Source: CAWEHU01 sp963808965 (GTDB taxonomy: Bacteria; Pseudomonadota; Alphaproteobacteria; Acetobacterales; Acetobacteraceae). Taken from it: a stretch of 64,000 nt of DNA. The translations under genes and the position numbers were made by a program. Below, in pieces: positions 46,565 through 57,182 of this stretch (the first letter of the stretch is position 1; every line of letters begins with the position of its first letter). The notes below the pieces were generated by a model. It was given only the letters and a program-made list of their open reading frames with translations, had not been told where the DNA came from and searched no databases. The stretch lies in NCBI GenBank assembly GCA_963808965.1, contig CAWEHU010000011.1, forward strand, positions 1 to 64,000, read 5' to 3'.

Positions 46565-47164
46565 GTGATCGCCCGACTGACCGGCCGGATCGAAGGGGTC
46601 GAGGAGGGGCGCTGCATCCTGGATGTGAACGGCGTCGGCTATCTCGTTCATGCTTCGACAAGGACGCTCGCCGCCCTGCCGCATCCTCCCGCCGTCGCCC
46701 AGTTGCTGATCGAAACCCATGTGCGGGAGGACGCCATCCTGCTGTTCGGCTTCGCCGATCCGGGCGAGCGCGACTGGTTCCGCCTGCTCACCACCGTCCA
46801 GGGCGTCGGGGCCAAGGTCGCGCTCGGCATCCTCTCCGCCCTCTCGCCGCGCGATCTCGTCTCCGCCATCGCGGCCGGCGACAAGGCGAGCCTCACCCGC
46901 GCCCCCGGCGTCGGGAGCAAGCTCGCGCTCCGGCTGCTCAGCGAGTTGCGGGACAAGGCGGGGGCGATGCCGTCCGGTCCAGGGTTCGCGCCGATCGTGG
47001 TCCAGCCCAGCGGGGTCGCGGAGGACGCACTCTCGGCGCTCGTCAATCTCGGCTATCGCCGTCCGGAGGCGCTGCCCATCGTCGGCCGGATCGTCGAACG
47101 GCTTGGAGAAGCCGCCGCCCTCGATGCGGTGATCCGTGACAGCCTCAAGGAGCTGGCGCGGTGA
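46565..47164 (+). CDS. ruvA: Holliday junction branch migration protein RuvA
   Basis: 199 residues. It begins MIARLTGRIEGVEEG, with the OB-fold domain I, the helix-hairpin-helix motifs TTVQGVGAKVALGIL and APGVGSKLALRLLSELRDK, and the flexible-linked domain III (ALVNLGYRRPEAL) that contacts RuvB. GTG at 46565 is the family start. RuvA clamps four-way junctions for RuvB. Its TGA overlaps the ruvB GTG. Confidence 0.96.
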   Translation: MIARLTGRIEGVEEGRCILDVNGVGYLVHASTRTLAALPHPPAVAQLLIETHVREDAILLFGFADPGERDWFRLLTTVQGVGAKVALGILSALSPRDLVSAIAAGDKASLTRAPGVGSKLALRLLSELRDKAGAMPSGPGFAPIVVQPSGVAEDALSALVNLGYRRPEALPIVGRIVERLGEAAALDAVIRDSLKELAR

Positions 47165-48243
47165 GCGACCCCGGCAGCGAAGCGCGAGGCGCAGATCAAC
47201 AACGGACGCTAACGCCCGGCCGCACCGAAGAAGATGCCGCCGAAGGGAGCCTCCGCCCGCAGACCCTCGCCGAGTTCATCGGTCAGCAGGCGAGCCGCGA
47301 GAACCTCCGCGTCTTCATCGAAGCGACGCGGGCGCGCGGCGAGGCGCTGGACCATGTGCTGCTGCACGGCCCGCCGGGCCTCGGCAAGACCACGCTCGCG
47401 CAGATCGTCGCCCGCGAGCTTGGCGTCGGGTTCCGCGCCACCTCCGGCCCGGTGATCCAGCGCGCGGGCGATCTCGCGGCGATCCTCACAAACCTCCAGC
47501 CCCGCGACGTGCTGTTCATCGACGAGATCCATCGCCTCCAGCCGGCGATCGAGGAGGTGCTGTATCCGGCGATGGAGGAATTCCAGCTCGACCTCATCAT
47601 CGGCGAGGGGCCGGCGGCGCGCAGCATCCGGATCGACCTGCCGCCATTCACGCTGATCGGCGCGACAACCCGCGCCGGTCTGCTGGCGACGCCCTTGCGG
47701 GATCGCTTCGGCATCCCGCTCCGCCTCGTCTTCTATACGCCGGAGGAGCTGGAGCTGATCGTCAGGCGGGCCGCGGGGAAGCTCGGCTTCCGGCTCACCA
47801 AGGACGGGGCCGCCGAAATCGCCCGGCGCTCGCGCGGGACGCCCCGGATCGCCGGGCGGCTGCTTCGGCGGGTGCGCGACATAGCGGCCGTGGAGCGCGC
47901 CGATCCGGTGGACCGCGCCGTCGCCGACGCGGCGCTCACGCGTTTGGAAGTGGACCGACTCGGCCTCGATGGGATGGATCGCCGGTACCTCTCGCGCATC
48001 GCGCGTCACCACGGCGGCGGTCCGGTGGGGGTGGAGACGCTGGCGGCGGCGCTCGCCGAAGCACGGGACACGCTGGAAGACGTGATCGAGCCCTATCTCA
48101 TCCAGGAAGGCCTGATCTTGCGCACGAGCCGCGGCCGCATGCTGGGTGAGCCCGGCTGGCGGCATCTCGGCCTCGCTCCGCCCTCCCGGATGCCCGCGCA
48201 ACTGGACTTCCTCGAAGGGGGCGCGCCCGGAGTGGATGAATGA
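47161..48243 (+). CDS. ruvB: Holliday junction branch migration ATPase RuvB
   Basis: 360-residue AAA+ motor. Walker A is GPPGLGKTTLAQ, Walker B is VLFIDEIHRL, sensor 1 is LIGATTRAG and the arginine finger is near LRDRFGIPLRL. The C-terminal winged helix carries EPYLIQEGLILRTSRGRM. The N-terminus (before LRPQTLAEFIGQ) is about 15 residues longer than usual. The GTG start overlaps ruvA, and the stop overlaps the ybgC ATG. Confidence 0.96.
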   Translation: MSDPGSEARGADQQRTLTPGRTEEDAAEGSLRPQTLAEFIGQQASRENLRVFIEATRARGEALDHVLLHGPPGLGKTTLAQIVARELGVGFRATSGPVIQRAGDLAAILTNLQPRDVLFIDEIHRLQPAIEEVLYPAMEEFQLDLIIGEGPAARSIRIDLPPFTLIGATTRAGLLATPLRDRFGIPLRLVFYTPEELELIVRRAAGKLGFRLTKDGAAEIARRSRGTPRIAGRLLRRVRDIAAVERADPVDRAVADAALTRLEVDRLGLDGMDRRYLSRIARHHGGGPVGVETLAAALAEARDTLEDVIEPYLIQEGLILRTSRGRMLGEPGWRHLGLAPPSRMPAQLDFLEGGAPGVDE

Positions 48244-48752
48244 ACCGTCATCTTCCCTCCACCATTGTCGGGGGCCGGCATCGTTACACGGTTCGCGTCT
48301 ATTTCGAGGACACCGATGCCGGCGGCATCGTCTATCACGCCAACTTCCTGCGCTTCGCCGAGCGGGCGCGAACCGAAGCCATGCGCGACCTCGGCATCCC
48401 CCATGCCGAACTAGTGGCCCGCCACAACCTCATGTTTATTGTGCACCGCATCAAAATGGACTACCTCCGACCCGCGCGGCTGGACGATTTGCTCACGGTC
48501 GGAACGGAGATCGTGCTGGTCGGGGGCGCTTCGGTGACTCTTCGTCAGGAGTTCACGGCCGCCGAGCGCGAAGGGAAATCGGGCCAGCTCGCCCTGTTGC
48601 AGCTGCGGCTGGCCTGCGTCGCACCGGGCGGCGACAGGCCGGAGCGCATTCCGGAGCGCTGGCGCGAGGCGCTGGAAATCATGCACGCGGCCGGGCGGAC
48701 GGACGACGAAGGCTCGGCGCAGATCGCGCCGGGCGGCCCATTAGGGAGTTGA
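48240..48752 (+). CDS. ybgC: Tol-Pal system-associated acyl-CoA thioesterase
   Basis: 170-residue hotdog-fold thioesterase. The active-site Asp lies in VYFEDTDAGGIVYHANFLRF, and RTEAMRDLGIPHAEL follows. YbgC hydrolyses short acyl-CoA or acyl-ACP and is associated with phospholipid enzymes at the membrane. It is coupled to ruvB by ATGA and lies 4 bases before tolQ. The C-terminal 15 residues are low-complexity. Confidence 0.94.
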   Translation: MNRHLPSTIVGGRHRYTVRVYFEDTDAGGIVYHANFLRFAERARTEAMRDLGIPHAELVARHNLMFIVHRIKMDYLRPARLDDLLTVGTEIVLVGGASVTLRQEFTAAEREGKSGQLALLQLRLACVAPGGDRPERIPERWREALEIMHAAGRTDDEGSAQIAPGGPLGS

Positions 48753-48756
48753 GCGA

Positions 48757-49473
48757 GTGGATCGGGCAGTCGATGCGGTGAATTTGGGGGGAGCGGCGGG
48801 CGACCTGTCGCTCTGGGGCCTGTTCATGCAGGCCGACATCGTCGTGAAGATCGTGATGATCGGCCTGCTCCTCGCCAGCGTGTGGGTGTGGGCGATCGTA
48901 TTCGAGAAATGGTCCTCCCTGCGCCGCGTGAACAAGGAGGCGGACGGGTTCGAGGACCGCTTCTGGTCCGGTGGCAGCCTGGATGAATTGTATGACCGCG
49001 AGGGCCAGCGCGCTGCCCACCCGATGGCGGCCGTGTTCGGGGCGGCAATGGGCGAGTGGCGGCGGACGGCCCAGGTGGCCGGCGCCGATGTCAGCCGCTC
49101 CGGCGTCCGAGACCGCGTCGATCGGGCGATCGGCGTGACCATTCAACGGGAGATGGACCGACTCGAGCGCTGGATGGTGTTCCTCGCCTCGATCGGCTCG
49201 ACCGCGCCCTTCGTCGGGCTGTTCGGCACCGTGTGGGGCATCATGCACAGCTTCTCGGCGATCGCCGCCATGCACAACACCAACCTCGCCGTGGTGGCGC
49301 CCGGGATCGCGGAGGCGCTGTTCGCGACCGCGATCGGCCTCGTCGCCGCGATCCCGGCGGTGCTCGCGTACAACGCGATCAGCAGCGACCTCGCCCGCTA
49401 CGCCTCGCGACTGGAAGGATTCGGCGCGGAGTTCGGCGCGATCCTGTCGCGCCAGAGCGAAGCGAGGGCCTGA
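48757..49473 (+). CDS. tolQ: Tol-Pal system proton channel subunit TolQ
   Basis: 238-residue inner-membrane protein of the MotA/TolQ/ExbB family. Membrane segments lie at about residues 20-42 (VVKIVMIGLLLASVWVWAIVF), 140-165 (ASIGSTAPFVGLFGTVWG) and 180-203. GTG start at 48757. With TolR it forms the proton-motive-force motor that energises TolA during outer-membrane constriction. Intact. Confidence 0.95.
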   Translation: MDRAVDAVNLGGAAGDLSLWGLFMQADIVVKIVMIGLLLASVWVWAIVFEKWSSLRRVNKEADGFEDRFWSGGSLDELYDREGQRAAHPMAAVFGAAMGEWRRTAQVAGADVSRSGVRDRVDRAIGVTIQREMDRLERWMVFLASIGSTAPFVGLFGTVWGIMHSFSAIAAMHNTNLAVVAPGIAEALFATAIGLVAAIPAVLAYNAISSDLARYASRLEGFGAEFGAILSRQSEARA

Positions 49474-49476
49474 CCG

Positions 49477-50019
<543 letters not shown>

Positions 50020-50028
50020 GCCCGTTCC

Positions 50029-51013
50029 ATGCGGCCGGGTACGACCCCGCAGCTTCGCCGCGGCGCCGCGGTCTCGCTCGTCGCCCACGTGGCGGTGATC
50101 GTGGCGTTGCTGGTCGGCCTGCCCGCCACCGAGCCGCCGGAGCAGCCGGAGGAACAGGCCGTTGCGATGGTGTTCGAGGGCAACGCTCCGAACGTGCAGC
50201 GGGCTCAGACGCCAGCCCCGGTACCGGCTCCGGCCCCGGCGCCCGTGCCGACGCCGCAACCTCCGGCCCCGGAGCCACCGAAGCCCACACCGGCGGAGCC
50301 ACCACCGCCGCCCGCCGCCGCCACCACCGCCGCCCCCCTCGCCCGCTCCAACGCCCCCGGCGCCGACTCCGCCGCTGCCGACGCCGCCCCCGCTCTCGCC
50401 GGTGCCCGCCCCGAGCCCGCCTCCGCCGCCGTCGCCTCCCACGCCGCCGCAGCCGCAGCCGCCGCTGCCGACACCGCCGTTGCCCGCGCCTCCGCCGCCG
50501 GTTCCCCCGCCCCCGGCAAAGCCGAGCCAGACCTCGCAGCCGAACGTCACCAAGAACCCGGCACCGGACAGCCTGGCGCTCGAGAATACGCTCGAGAAGC
50601 TGCGGGCCATGCAGCGACAGACCCAGCCGCCGCGGGCGCGATACAATCCCGCACAGGGCGGTGCGCCGAACGCGGGAGGCAACCCGCTCGGGGACGACAC
50701 CTCGAAGCTATCCGCCGACCAGATCCGTGCGATCGGCGCGACTGTGCAACGATGCTGGACCTATGACGCGGGTGCCAAGGATGTCGAGCGGATGCAGGTG
50801 CTGCTCACCGTCCGAACCGACGAGGCTGGAGTCGCGCGCCAGGCGATCGTGGCCGTATCCGACCAGGGCCGCCTGGGCAACCCGGTCTTCCGCGCCTTCG
50901 CGGAACGCGCCGTTCGCGCCGTGCTCAGCGCTCAGTGCGCCAACTTACCCCTGCCGCGCTCGATGATGGGACAGTCGCAAACGCTGACTTTCCGCTTCAG
51001 GCCCGGCGAATGA
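50029..51013 (+). CDS. tolA: Tol-Pal system protein TolA, one frameshift in a proline-rich linker
   Basis: About 327 residues. An N-terminal cytoplasmic tip and single membrane helix (VSLVAHVAVIVALLVGLP, about 15-33) lead into a long Pro/Ala linker (about 60-180). The C-terminal TolA/TonB-like domain begins near SADQIRAIGATVQRCW and ends TLTFRFRPGE. The frame changes once between about 50300 and 50340, inside CCG/CCA repeats. The usual Ala/Lys/Glu helical stalk is replaced by polyproline. TolA links the TolQR motor to Pal. Confidence 0.88.
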
Positions 51014-51047
51014 ACCGCCAGAAATCGGCGAGAAGGAGGATGTCGAG

Positions 51048-52436
51048 ATGCACCAGGACATCGTGAAGCAATATCTGTCGCCAAGCCTCGGCCGTCGGGG
51101 CCTGATCGCACAAGGGGTTGCGGGCACGGCGGCATTGCTGGCTGCGCCGCGCGCCTCGCGGGCTCAGGGAGCATCCGCGAGCGGCGGCCCGAGCGCGGTG
51201 ATCGACGTCAATCGTGCCCGCACGGACCCCATCCCGATCGCGATTCCCGATTTCGGCGGCAAGTCCGCGCTGGCCCGCGACATCGCGCAGGTCATCACCA
51301 ACGATCTCGGCCGCAGCGGCCTGTTTCGTCCGGTGAATCCGGCCGCCTTCATCCAGGCCAGCGCGCCCGCGGGCGACGTGCCGAACTTTCAGAACTGGCG
51401 CGCGATCGGAGCGCAGGCCCTTGTCACCGGCCGGGTCGAAGGATCGGGAAACAGCGTCCGGGTGGAATTCCGGCTCTGGGACGTGCTACCGCAGCAACAA
51501 ATCCAGGGCACCGCGTACACGACCTCGTCCGCCAACTGGCGCCGCATCGCCCACATCATCAGCGACGTGATCTACGAGCGGCTTCTCGGCGAAAAGGGTT
51601 ATTTCGATACGCGCATCGTCTACGTATCGGGCACCGGACCGCGTGACCGCCGCACCAAGCGGCTCGCGATCATGGATCAGGACAGCGAGAATAATCGTTT
51701 CCTGACCGATGGCTCCTGGATGGTGCTGACGCCGCGCTTTCATCCGACGCGCGACCAGATCGCCTTCATGAGCTACGCGAACAACCGTCCCCGCGTCTAC
51801 GTGTTCGACCTCGGCTCGGGCCGTCAGCAGGTGCTCGGGGATTTCGAGGGGATGACCTTCGCGCCGCAATTCAGCCCGGATGGCGGCAGCGTCATCATGT
51901 CGGTCGCGCGCGGCGGCGGGTCGGATATCGTAGCGGTCGATATCGGCAGCCGGCGGGAGCGGCGGCTGACGAACTCGGGCTCGATCGACACCAGCCCTTG
52001 CTACAGCCCGGATGGATCGCAGATCGTCTTCAACTCCGACCGCGGCGGCGATCAACAGCTCTACATCATGGGTGGTGAGGGCGGCGGGGCCCGGCGGATC
52101 AGTTTCGGTCAGGGGCGATACGCGACGCCGGTGTGGTCGCCGCGCGGGGATCTCATCGCCTTTACTCGCCTCAACGGGGGCACGTTCGCGATCGGGGTCA
52201 TGCGCCCAGACGGCACGGGCGAGCGCATCCTGTCGGAAAGCTTTGCGGTCGAGGGACCCACTTTCGCCCCGAACGGGCGCGTTCTGATGTTCTGGCGCGA
52301 GACGGCGGCGCGTGACGCCCGCGGTTCCGGCTTCTCCTCGCGCCTCGTATCGATCGACATCACCGGGTTCAATGAGCGGGTCGTTTCCACCCCGACCGAC
52401 GCCTCCGATCCGGCGTGGTCGCCCCTCGCGGCATAG
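51048..52436 (+). CDS. tolB: Tol-Pal system periplasmic protein TolB
   Basis: 462-residue periplasmic beta-propeller protein. A signal peptide with a twin-Arg-like GRRGLIAQG is cleaved near ASRAQG. The N-terminal domain (IPIAIPDFGGKS) is followed by repeated propeller motifs: FHPTRDQIAFMSY, FSPDGGSVIMSV, YSPDGSQIVFNSDRGG and WSPRGDLIAFT. TolB binds Pal and TolA. The ATG at 51048 follows GGAGGA. Intact. Confidence 0.95.
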   Translation: MHQDIVKQYLSPSLGRRGLIAQGVAGTAALLAAPRASRAQGASASGGPSAVIDVNRARTDPIPIAIPDFGGKSALARDIAQVITNDLGRSGLFRPVNPAAFIQASAPAGDVPNFQNWRAIGAQALVTGRVEGSGNSVRVEFRLWDVLPQQQIQGTAYTTSSANWRRIAHIISDVIYERLLGEKGYFDTRIVYVSGTGPRDRRTKRLAIMDQDSENNRFLTDGSWMVLTPRFHPTRDQIAFMSYANNRPRVYVFDLGSGRQQVLGDFEGMTFAPQFSPDGGSVIMSVARGGGSDIVAVDIGSRRERRLTNSGSIDTSPCYSPDGSQIVFNSDRGGDQQLYIMGGEGGGARRISFGQGRYATPVWSPRGDLIAFTRLNGGTFAIGVMRPDGTGERILSESFAVEGPTFAPNGRVLMFWRETAARDARGSGFSSRLVSIDITGFNERVVSTPTDASDPAWSPLAA

Positions 52437-52485
52437 CCAACGCGGAAGCACTATATAAGAGAGAGAACCTGACGGGGCCGGACCG

Positions 52486-54034
52486 GTGAGCGCTTCACTG
52501 ACGCGACAGATCATGCCAGGGGACGGCTCGCCGGAGGTGGGGGCTGACCCCAGGCCCGTCCGCTTTCCCTTCGACAACACCTACACGACGCTGCCGCCGC
52601 GTTTCTATGCGCGGCTCGACCCGGAGCCAGTGTCCGACCCCCGGCTCGTGCGGGTGAACGCCGAGCTGGCCGAAATCTTGGGACTCGATCCCGGCGCGCT
52701 GGCGAGCCCCGAAGGGGTGCAGATACTCGCGGGCAACCGCGTGCCGGAGGGCGCGGAGCCGGTCGCGCTCGCCTATGCCGGGCACCAGTTCGGGCAGTTC
52801 GTGCCCCAACTCGGCGATGGCCGCGCCATCCTGCTCGGCGAGGTGGTCGGGCGGGATGGTCTGCGGCGCGACATCCAGCTCAAGGGCTCCGGGCAGACGC
52901 CCTTCTCCCGCATGGGCGACGGCCGCGCGGCACTCGGGCCGGTGCTGCGCGAATACATCGTGAGCGAGGCAATGGCGGCGCTCGGCGTCCCGACCACCCG
53001 GGCCTTGGCCGCAGTCACGACCGGCGAGCCGGTGTTCCGCGAGAAGCGGTTGCCCGGGGCCGTCCTGACGCGGGTCGCCGCGAGTCATATCCGAGTCGGC
53101 ACCTTTCAGTACTTCGCCGCGCGGGACGACACCGAGGCGGTGCGGTTGCTGGCCGATTACGTCATCGCCCGGCACTACGAGGAGGTGGCGCAGGCCGCCC
53201 ACCCCTACCGCGCCCTGTTGGACGCGGTGGTCGTGCGCCAGGCGGAGCTGATCGCGCGCTGGCTCCTGATCGGCTTCATCCATGGCGTGATGAACACGGA
53301 CAACACCTCGATATCCGGCGAGACGATCGACTACGGCCCCTGCGCCTTCATGGACGCCTACGACCCGGCCACCGTGTTCAGCTCGATCGACCATTTCGGC
53401 CGTTACGCGTACGCGAACCAGCCGCGCATCGCGCAGTGGAATCTCGCGCGGCTGGCCGAGACGATGCTGCCGCTTCTGGGCGAGAACGAGGATTCGGCGA
53501 TCGAGGTAGCGAAGGAGGCGTTAGCGGCCTTTGGCCCGCGCTTTCAGTCCGCTTATCTCGCTGGGCTGCGCCGCAAGATCGGCCTTTCGACGGAGCGCGA
53601 CGACGACGTCGCGCTGATCCAGGATCTGCTGGAGCGCATGGCGGCGAACCGTGCCGACTTCACCTTGACCTTCCGCCGTCTCTGCGACGCGGCGGCTGGG
53701 CCGGAGTGGGACGCGGCGGCACGAGCGCTGTTCGCGGAAGAACCCGGCGCCTATGACGAGTGGGCGGCGCGATGGCGCCAACGCATGGCCGGCGAGCCCG
53801 GGTCGCCCGAGATGCGTCGGGCCGCCATGCAAGCAGTCAACCCGGCCTTCATTCCGCGGAACCATCGGGTTGAGGCTGCGCTTCAGGCCGCTTCGGAGCT
53901 TCGGGGATTTCGGTCCTTTCGAGGAACTGCTCGAGGTGCTGGCACGGCCCTATGAAGAGAGGCCCGGCTTTGAGCGGTACGCCGCACCTCCGATGCCCGA
54001 GGAGCGCGTGTGTCAAACGTTCTGCGGCACCTAA
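52486..54034 (+). CDS. selO: protein adenylyltransferase SelO (YdiU/UPF0061), one frameshift
   Basis: About 516-residue pseudokinase-fold AMP transferase. It begins with a GTG at 52486; FPFDNTYTTLPPRFY, YAGHQFGQFVPQLGDGRA, QLKGSGQTPFSR, HGVMNTDNTSISG and YGPCAFMD are family-specific. An extra base near 53900 breaks the C-terminus, which continues as GDFGPFEELLEVL to CQTFCGT, keeping the terminal cysteine. SelO AMPylates proteins under redox stress. It lies unusually between tolB and pal on the operon strand. Confidence 0.92.
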
Positions 54035-54231
54035 TCGCCGGCCGACGTGCGGCCTGAGCCGGCCCGGTGTACGCACGCGTGACATGCAAACCAGGCCCGA
54101 CGTTTGCGCCCGGTAAGCTTGACCGGGCGTCGGCGTGCGGTCTAATCGCAAGCGCGGGCGGAACGGAATACCGTTCGGGTGGCGTCCTGCTTCGCTCGGC
54201 TCCAGGCACCCTCTTCCAGGGACAAGAAATT

Positions 54232-54714
54232 ATGAAAATCCAGATAGTCGGCGTCGTCGCGGCCGTCGCGCTGTTGGCGGCGTGCTCGTCCAACAATCCG
54301 GAGGCCACCGGCGCGGCGACGGGCTCCGGTGCAAGCGCCGCCACCTCCGGTCCGGTGCCGGGCAGCGAGGAAGACTTGGTCGCGAATGTCGGTGACCGTG
54401 TGTTCTTTGCCTTCAACTCCTCGCAGTTGAGCGGCGATGCGCGTGCGACGCTCGACCGCCAGTCGGGCTGGCTCGGGCGCTATCAGCAAGTTACCGTGCA
54501 GGTTGCCGGCAACACCGACGACCGCGGCACCGAGGAATACAATCTGGCGCTTGGTCAGCGCAGGGCCAATGCGGCCCGCGACTATCTCGTCGCACGCGGC
54601 GTGAATTCGTCGCGGATCAACACGATCAGCTTCGGCAAGGACCGGCCGACCGCACTCGGCGACAACGAAGAGGCATGGGCGCAGAACCGCAACGCGATAA
54701 CCTCGGTGCGCTGA
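54232..54714 (+). CDS. pal: peptidoglycan-associated lipoprotein Pal
   Basis: 160-residue outer-membrane lipoprotein. The lipobox LLAACSS gives lipidated Cys18. A Gly/Ala/Ser linker leads to the OmpA-like peptidoglycan-binding domain: VFFAFNSSQLSGDA, AGNTDDRGTEEYNLALGQRRA and NTISFGKDRP. The start ATG at 54232 is set by the signal peptide. The region before it (54035-54231) contains a small dyad GAACGG-AATA-CCGTTC at 54161-54176 and may hold pal's own promoter, since selO separates it from tolB. Confidence 0.95.
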   Translation: MKIQIVGVVAAVALLAACSSNNPEATGAATGSGASAATSGPVPGSEEDLVANVGDRVFFAFNSSQLSGDARATLDRQSGWLGRYQQVTVQVAGNTDDRGTEEYNLALGQRRANAARDYLVARGVNSSRINTISFGKDRPTALGDNEEAWAQNRNAITSVR

Positions 54715-54745
54715 GCGGCACCGGACGGCTCTCGGGCGGGATGGC

Positions 54746-55693
54746 ATGAGCCCACGGATCCGGACGACGCTGTCCGTCGCCCTGCTGGCGCTGGCGACCG
54801 TGGTGCCACGGGCCGCCGCTGTCGCGCAAATGGACACACGGGAGGGGATCGCTCTTCAGAACCAAATTCTGGAACTGCGCCGGGATGTCCAGATGCTGCG
54901 CGACCAGGTCGCGCGGGGTGGAGGGTATCCGTATCCGGGCGCCGCACCCCCGGCGGCCGGCGGCTCGTTCCTCGGCTCTGGGGGTCGCGGCGCGTCTGTC
55001 CCGGCCTCCGGCGGAGCGAGCGAGATCACCGCGCAACTCCTGGAGCGGGTGAGCGCGCTCGAGGAGCAGGTCCGGAGCTTGCGCGGGCGCCTCGACGAAA
55101 TCGGCAACCAGACCCAGCAGCAAGGGCAGGATTTCTCCAAGCAACTCGGCGATCTGAATTTTCGCATCACGAACCTGGAAGGCGGGCGCGGGGGTGTTCC
55201 GCCCCAAGCCGGACCGGCCCGCTCGCCCCCGCTCGCCCCGCCTCCGAGCGGCCTCGCCCCGGTTCCGCCCGCATCGCCCGGCGCCCCTCCGGGTCCCCCG
55301 CCGCCGCGCCGTCCGGAATTGTCGATACAGGAAGGCAACGCCGCGCTGGCCCGGCGGGATTACGCGAGCGCCGAGGCAGCCGCTCGCGAGGTGCTGGCCA
55401 CGCAGCGGACCTCGCCGCGCGCTTATGACGCGCAGTTCCTGCTCGCGGAATCGCTGGCCGGAAAGCGGGACTGGTCGGCGGCCGCGGTCGCGTTCGACGA
55501 CGCCTATAATCGTTCGCGGACCGGCTCGCACGCGCAGGACTCACTTCTGGGCCTCGCGAACTCGCTCACCATCCTGGGCGACAAGCGGGCGGGCTGCGCG
55601 GCTCTCGCCAAGATGCGCGCCGAGTTCCCAAGTCCGCGCCCCGATCTTCGAGAGCCGATCGCGGCTGCCCGCCAGCGCGCGGGCTGCGGCTGA
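54746..55693 (+). CDS. cpoB: cell division coordinator CpoB (YbgF)
   Basis: 315-residue periplasmic protein. Signal peptide about residues 1-28, an N-terminal coiled coil (LQNQILELRRDVQMLRDQV and LLERVSALEEQVRSLRGRL), a Pro/Gly linker around 150-190, then TPR-like repeats (EGNAALARRDYASAEAAAREVL, YDAQFLLAESLAGKRDWSAA). CpoB couples Tol-Pal to peptidoglycan synthesis at the septum. It follows pal closely. Intact. Confidence 0.93.
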   Translation: MSPRIRTTLSVALLALATVVPRAAAVAQMDTREGIALQNQILELRRDVQMLRDQVARGGGYPYPGAAPPAAGGSFLGSGGRGASVPASGGASEITAQLLERVSALEEQVRSLRGRLDEIGNQTQQQGQDFSKQLGDLNFRITNLEGGRGGVPPQAGPARSPPLAPPPSGLAPVPPASPGAPPGPPPPRRPELSIQEGNAALARRDYASAEAAAREVLATQRTSPRAYDAQFLLAESLAGKRDWSAAAVAFDDAYNRSRTGSHAQDSLLGLANSLTILGDKRAGCAALAKMRAEFPSPRPDLREPIAAARQRAGCG

Positions 55694-55754
55694 TCCGCGG
55701 CCCGGGTAACTCCTCGCCTGGCCCCTGTGGTCGCGGAGGAGTTCGAGACGTCTG

Positions 55755-56995
55755 ATGTCGCCGCTCGGCCCATTCAAATCGCCGCCGCGCTTGGCGCTTG
55801 CGGTATCTGGTGGCGCCGACAGCCTGTCCCTTGCGCTGCTTGGCGACCGCTGGGCGCGATCCCGCGGCGGATCGGTCCTCGCCCTGATCGTCGAGCATGG
55901 ATTGCGGCCGGAATCGAAAGCGGAGGCGGCGACCACGGCGGCGCGTCTACAGGAGCGCGGCATTCCCGTTCGCATTCTGCCGCTGACGGGGCTGAGACCC
56001 GGACCCGCGTTGGCGGAGCGGGCGCGCGACGCACGTTTCGCCGCCCTGGAGACCGCATGTTCGGAGTCTGGGGCTCCTCCATCTCCTGCTGGGGCACCAA
56101 GCCGCCGATCAGGCCGAGACGGTGCTGATGCGCCGAGCGGCCGGCAGCGGCCCCTCGGGTCTCGCCGGAATGGCGGCGGTGCGGGAAACGACTTGGGTGC
56201 GTGTGCTCCGCCCGTTGCTGACAATTCCACCCGGCCGGCTCCGCGCAACTTTGCTCACCGAGGGAATGGGATGGATCGAAGACCCCTCGAATGCCGATCC
56301 GCGATGGCTCCGCTCCCGCCTGCGCGCGTCGATGTCGGATCGGGACGGAATCGGACCGGCAATCACGGCGCTGCTTGACGCCGCTCGCGCCAGCGGCGCG
56401 GAACGCGCGTTGAGCGAGCGGGGCGCCGGTCGCCTATTGGCGGAGCGGGGGACGCTTCGGCCCGAGGGCTTCGCCTTGCTCGAGCCGGGTCCTGTTCCCC
56501 CCGAGGCCCTGTCGGCGCTGCTTCAGATGGTCGCCGGCCGTCGTTACCCTCCTTCGCCCGCCGCCGTTGCGCGATTGGCGGCTTGTCCCCGGCCGGCGAC
56601 CCTGGCCGGCGCGCGCCTGCTGCGCGGCAGGTCGGTTCGGGCGCGGAATGCTGGTCGTGCGGGAGACGGCAGCGATGGCCCCTCCCGTCCCCGCTGTGTC
56701 CGGAGCTCTGTGGGACGGCCGTTTCAGAGTGGGTGACCGCGCCGAACCGCCGCGAGGCGCCGCCATCGGGGCGCTCGGTGAGGATGCCGCCCGCTTGCGC
56801 GAGGTTTCGCGTTTGCCCGCCGCTGTGCTGCGGACATTTCCCGCCATCCGGTGCGAAGCAAAGCTGTTCGCGGTTCCCCATCTGGGTTATCCTGACGCCG
56901 CAAGCTGTGCGCGTGTTCCGGTGCTCTTCAGTCCTCCGCGCCCTGCGGCCTGCGCGCCTTTCATGCCCGATCCGGGGGGGAGATGCGCTGCTTGA
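55755..56995 (+). CDS. tilS: tRNA(Ile)-lysidine synthase TilS, two frameshifts
   Basis: About 413 residues after repair. The PP-loop ATP motif is AVSGGADSLSLALL, followed by VEHGLRPESKAEA and LGHQAADQAETVLMR. An extra G near 56070 precedes LLHLLLGHQ, and another indel near 56627 separates ARLLRG from RFGRGMLVVRE. TilS modifies the wobble C of tRNA-Ile(CAU) to lysidine and is essential in most bacteria, so these breaks are probably sequence errors. It sits in its usual place before ftsH. Confidence 0.87.
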
Positions 56996-57182
56996 TATGC
57001 TGGGGATGCGCGAGGGACGAGGACACCCTATCTTGATGGATGTCCGGGCCGCCGCTTCCAGGCCCGGCGCGTTTCTATCACCAGAGGCCGGTAGAGAAAC
57101 CGGCGGCCCGGTGAACATCTGAAAGGCCTGAGCCTTCCCGCAGGCTGGCGTGAATTTGGGCGGGCAAACTGAGCGAACACGC

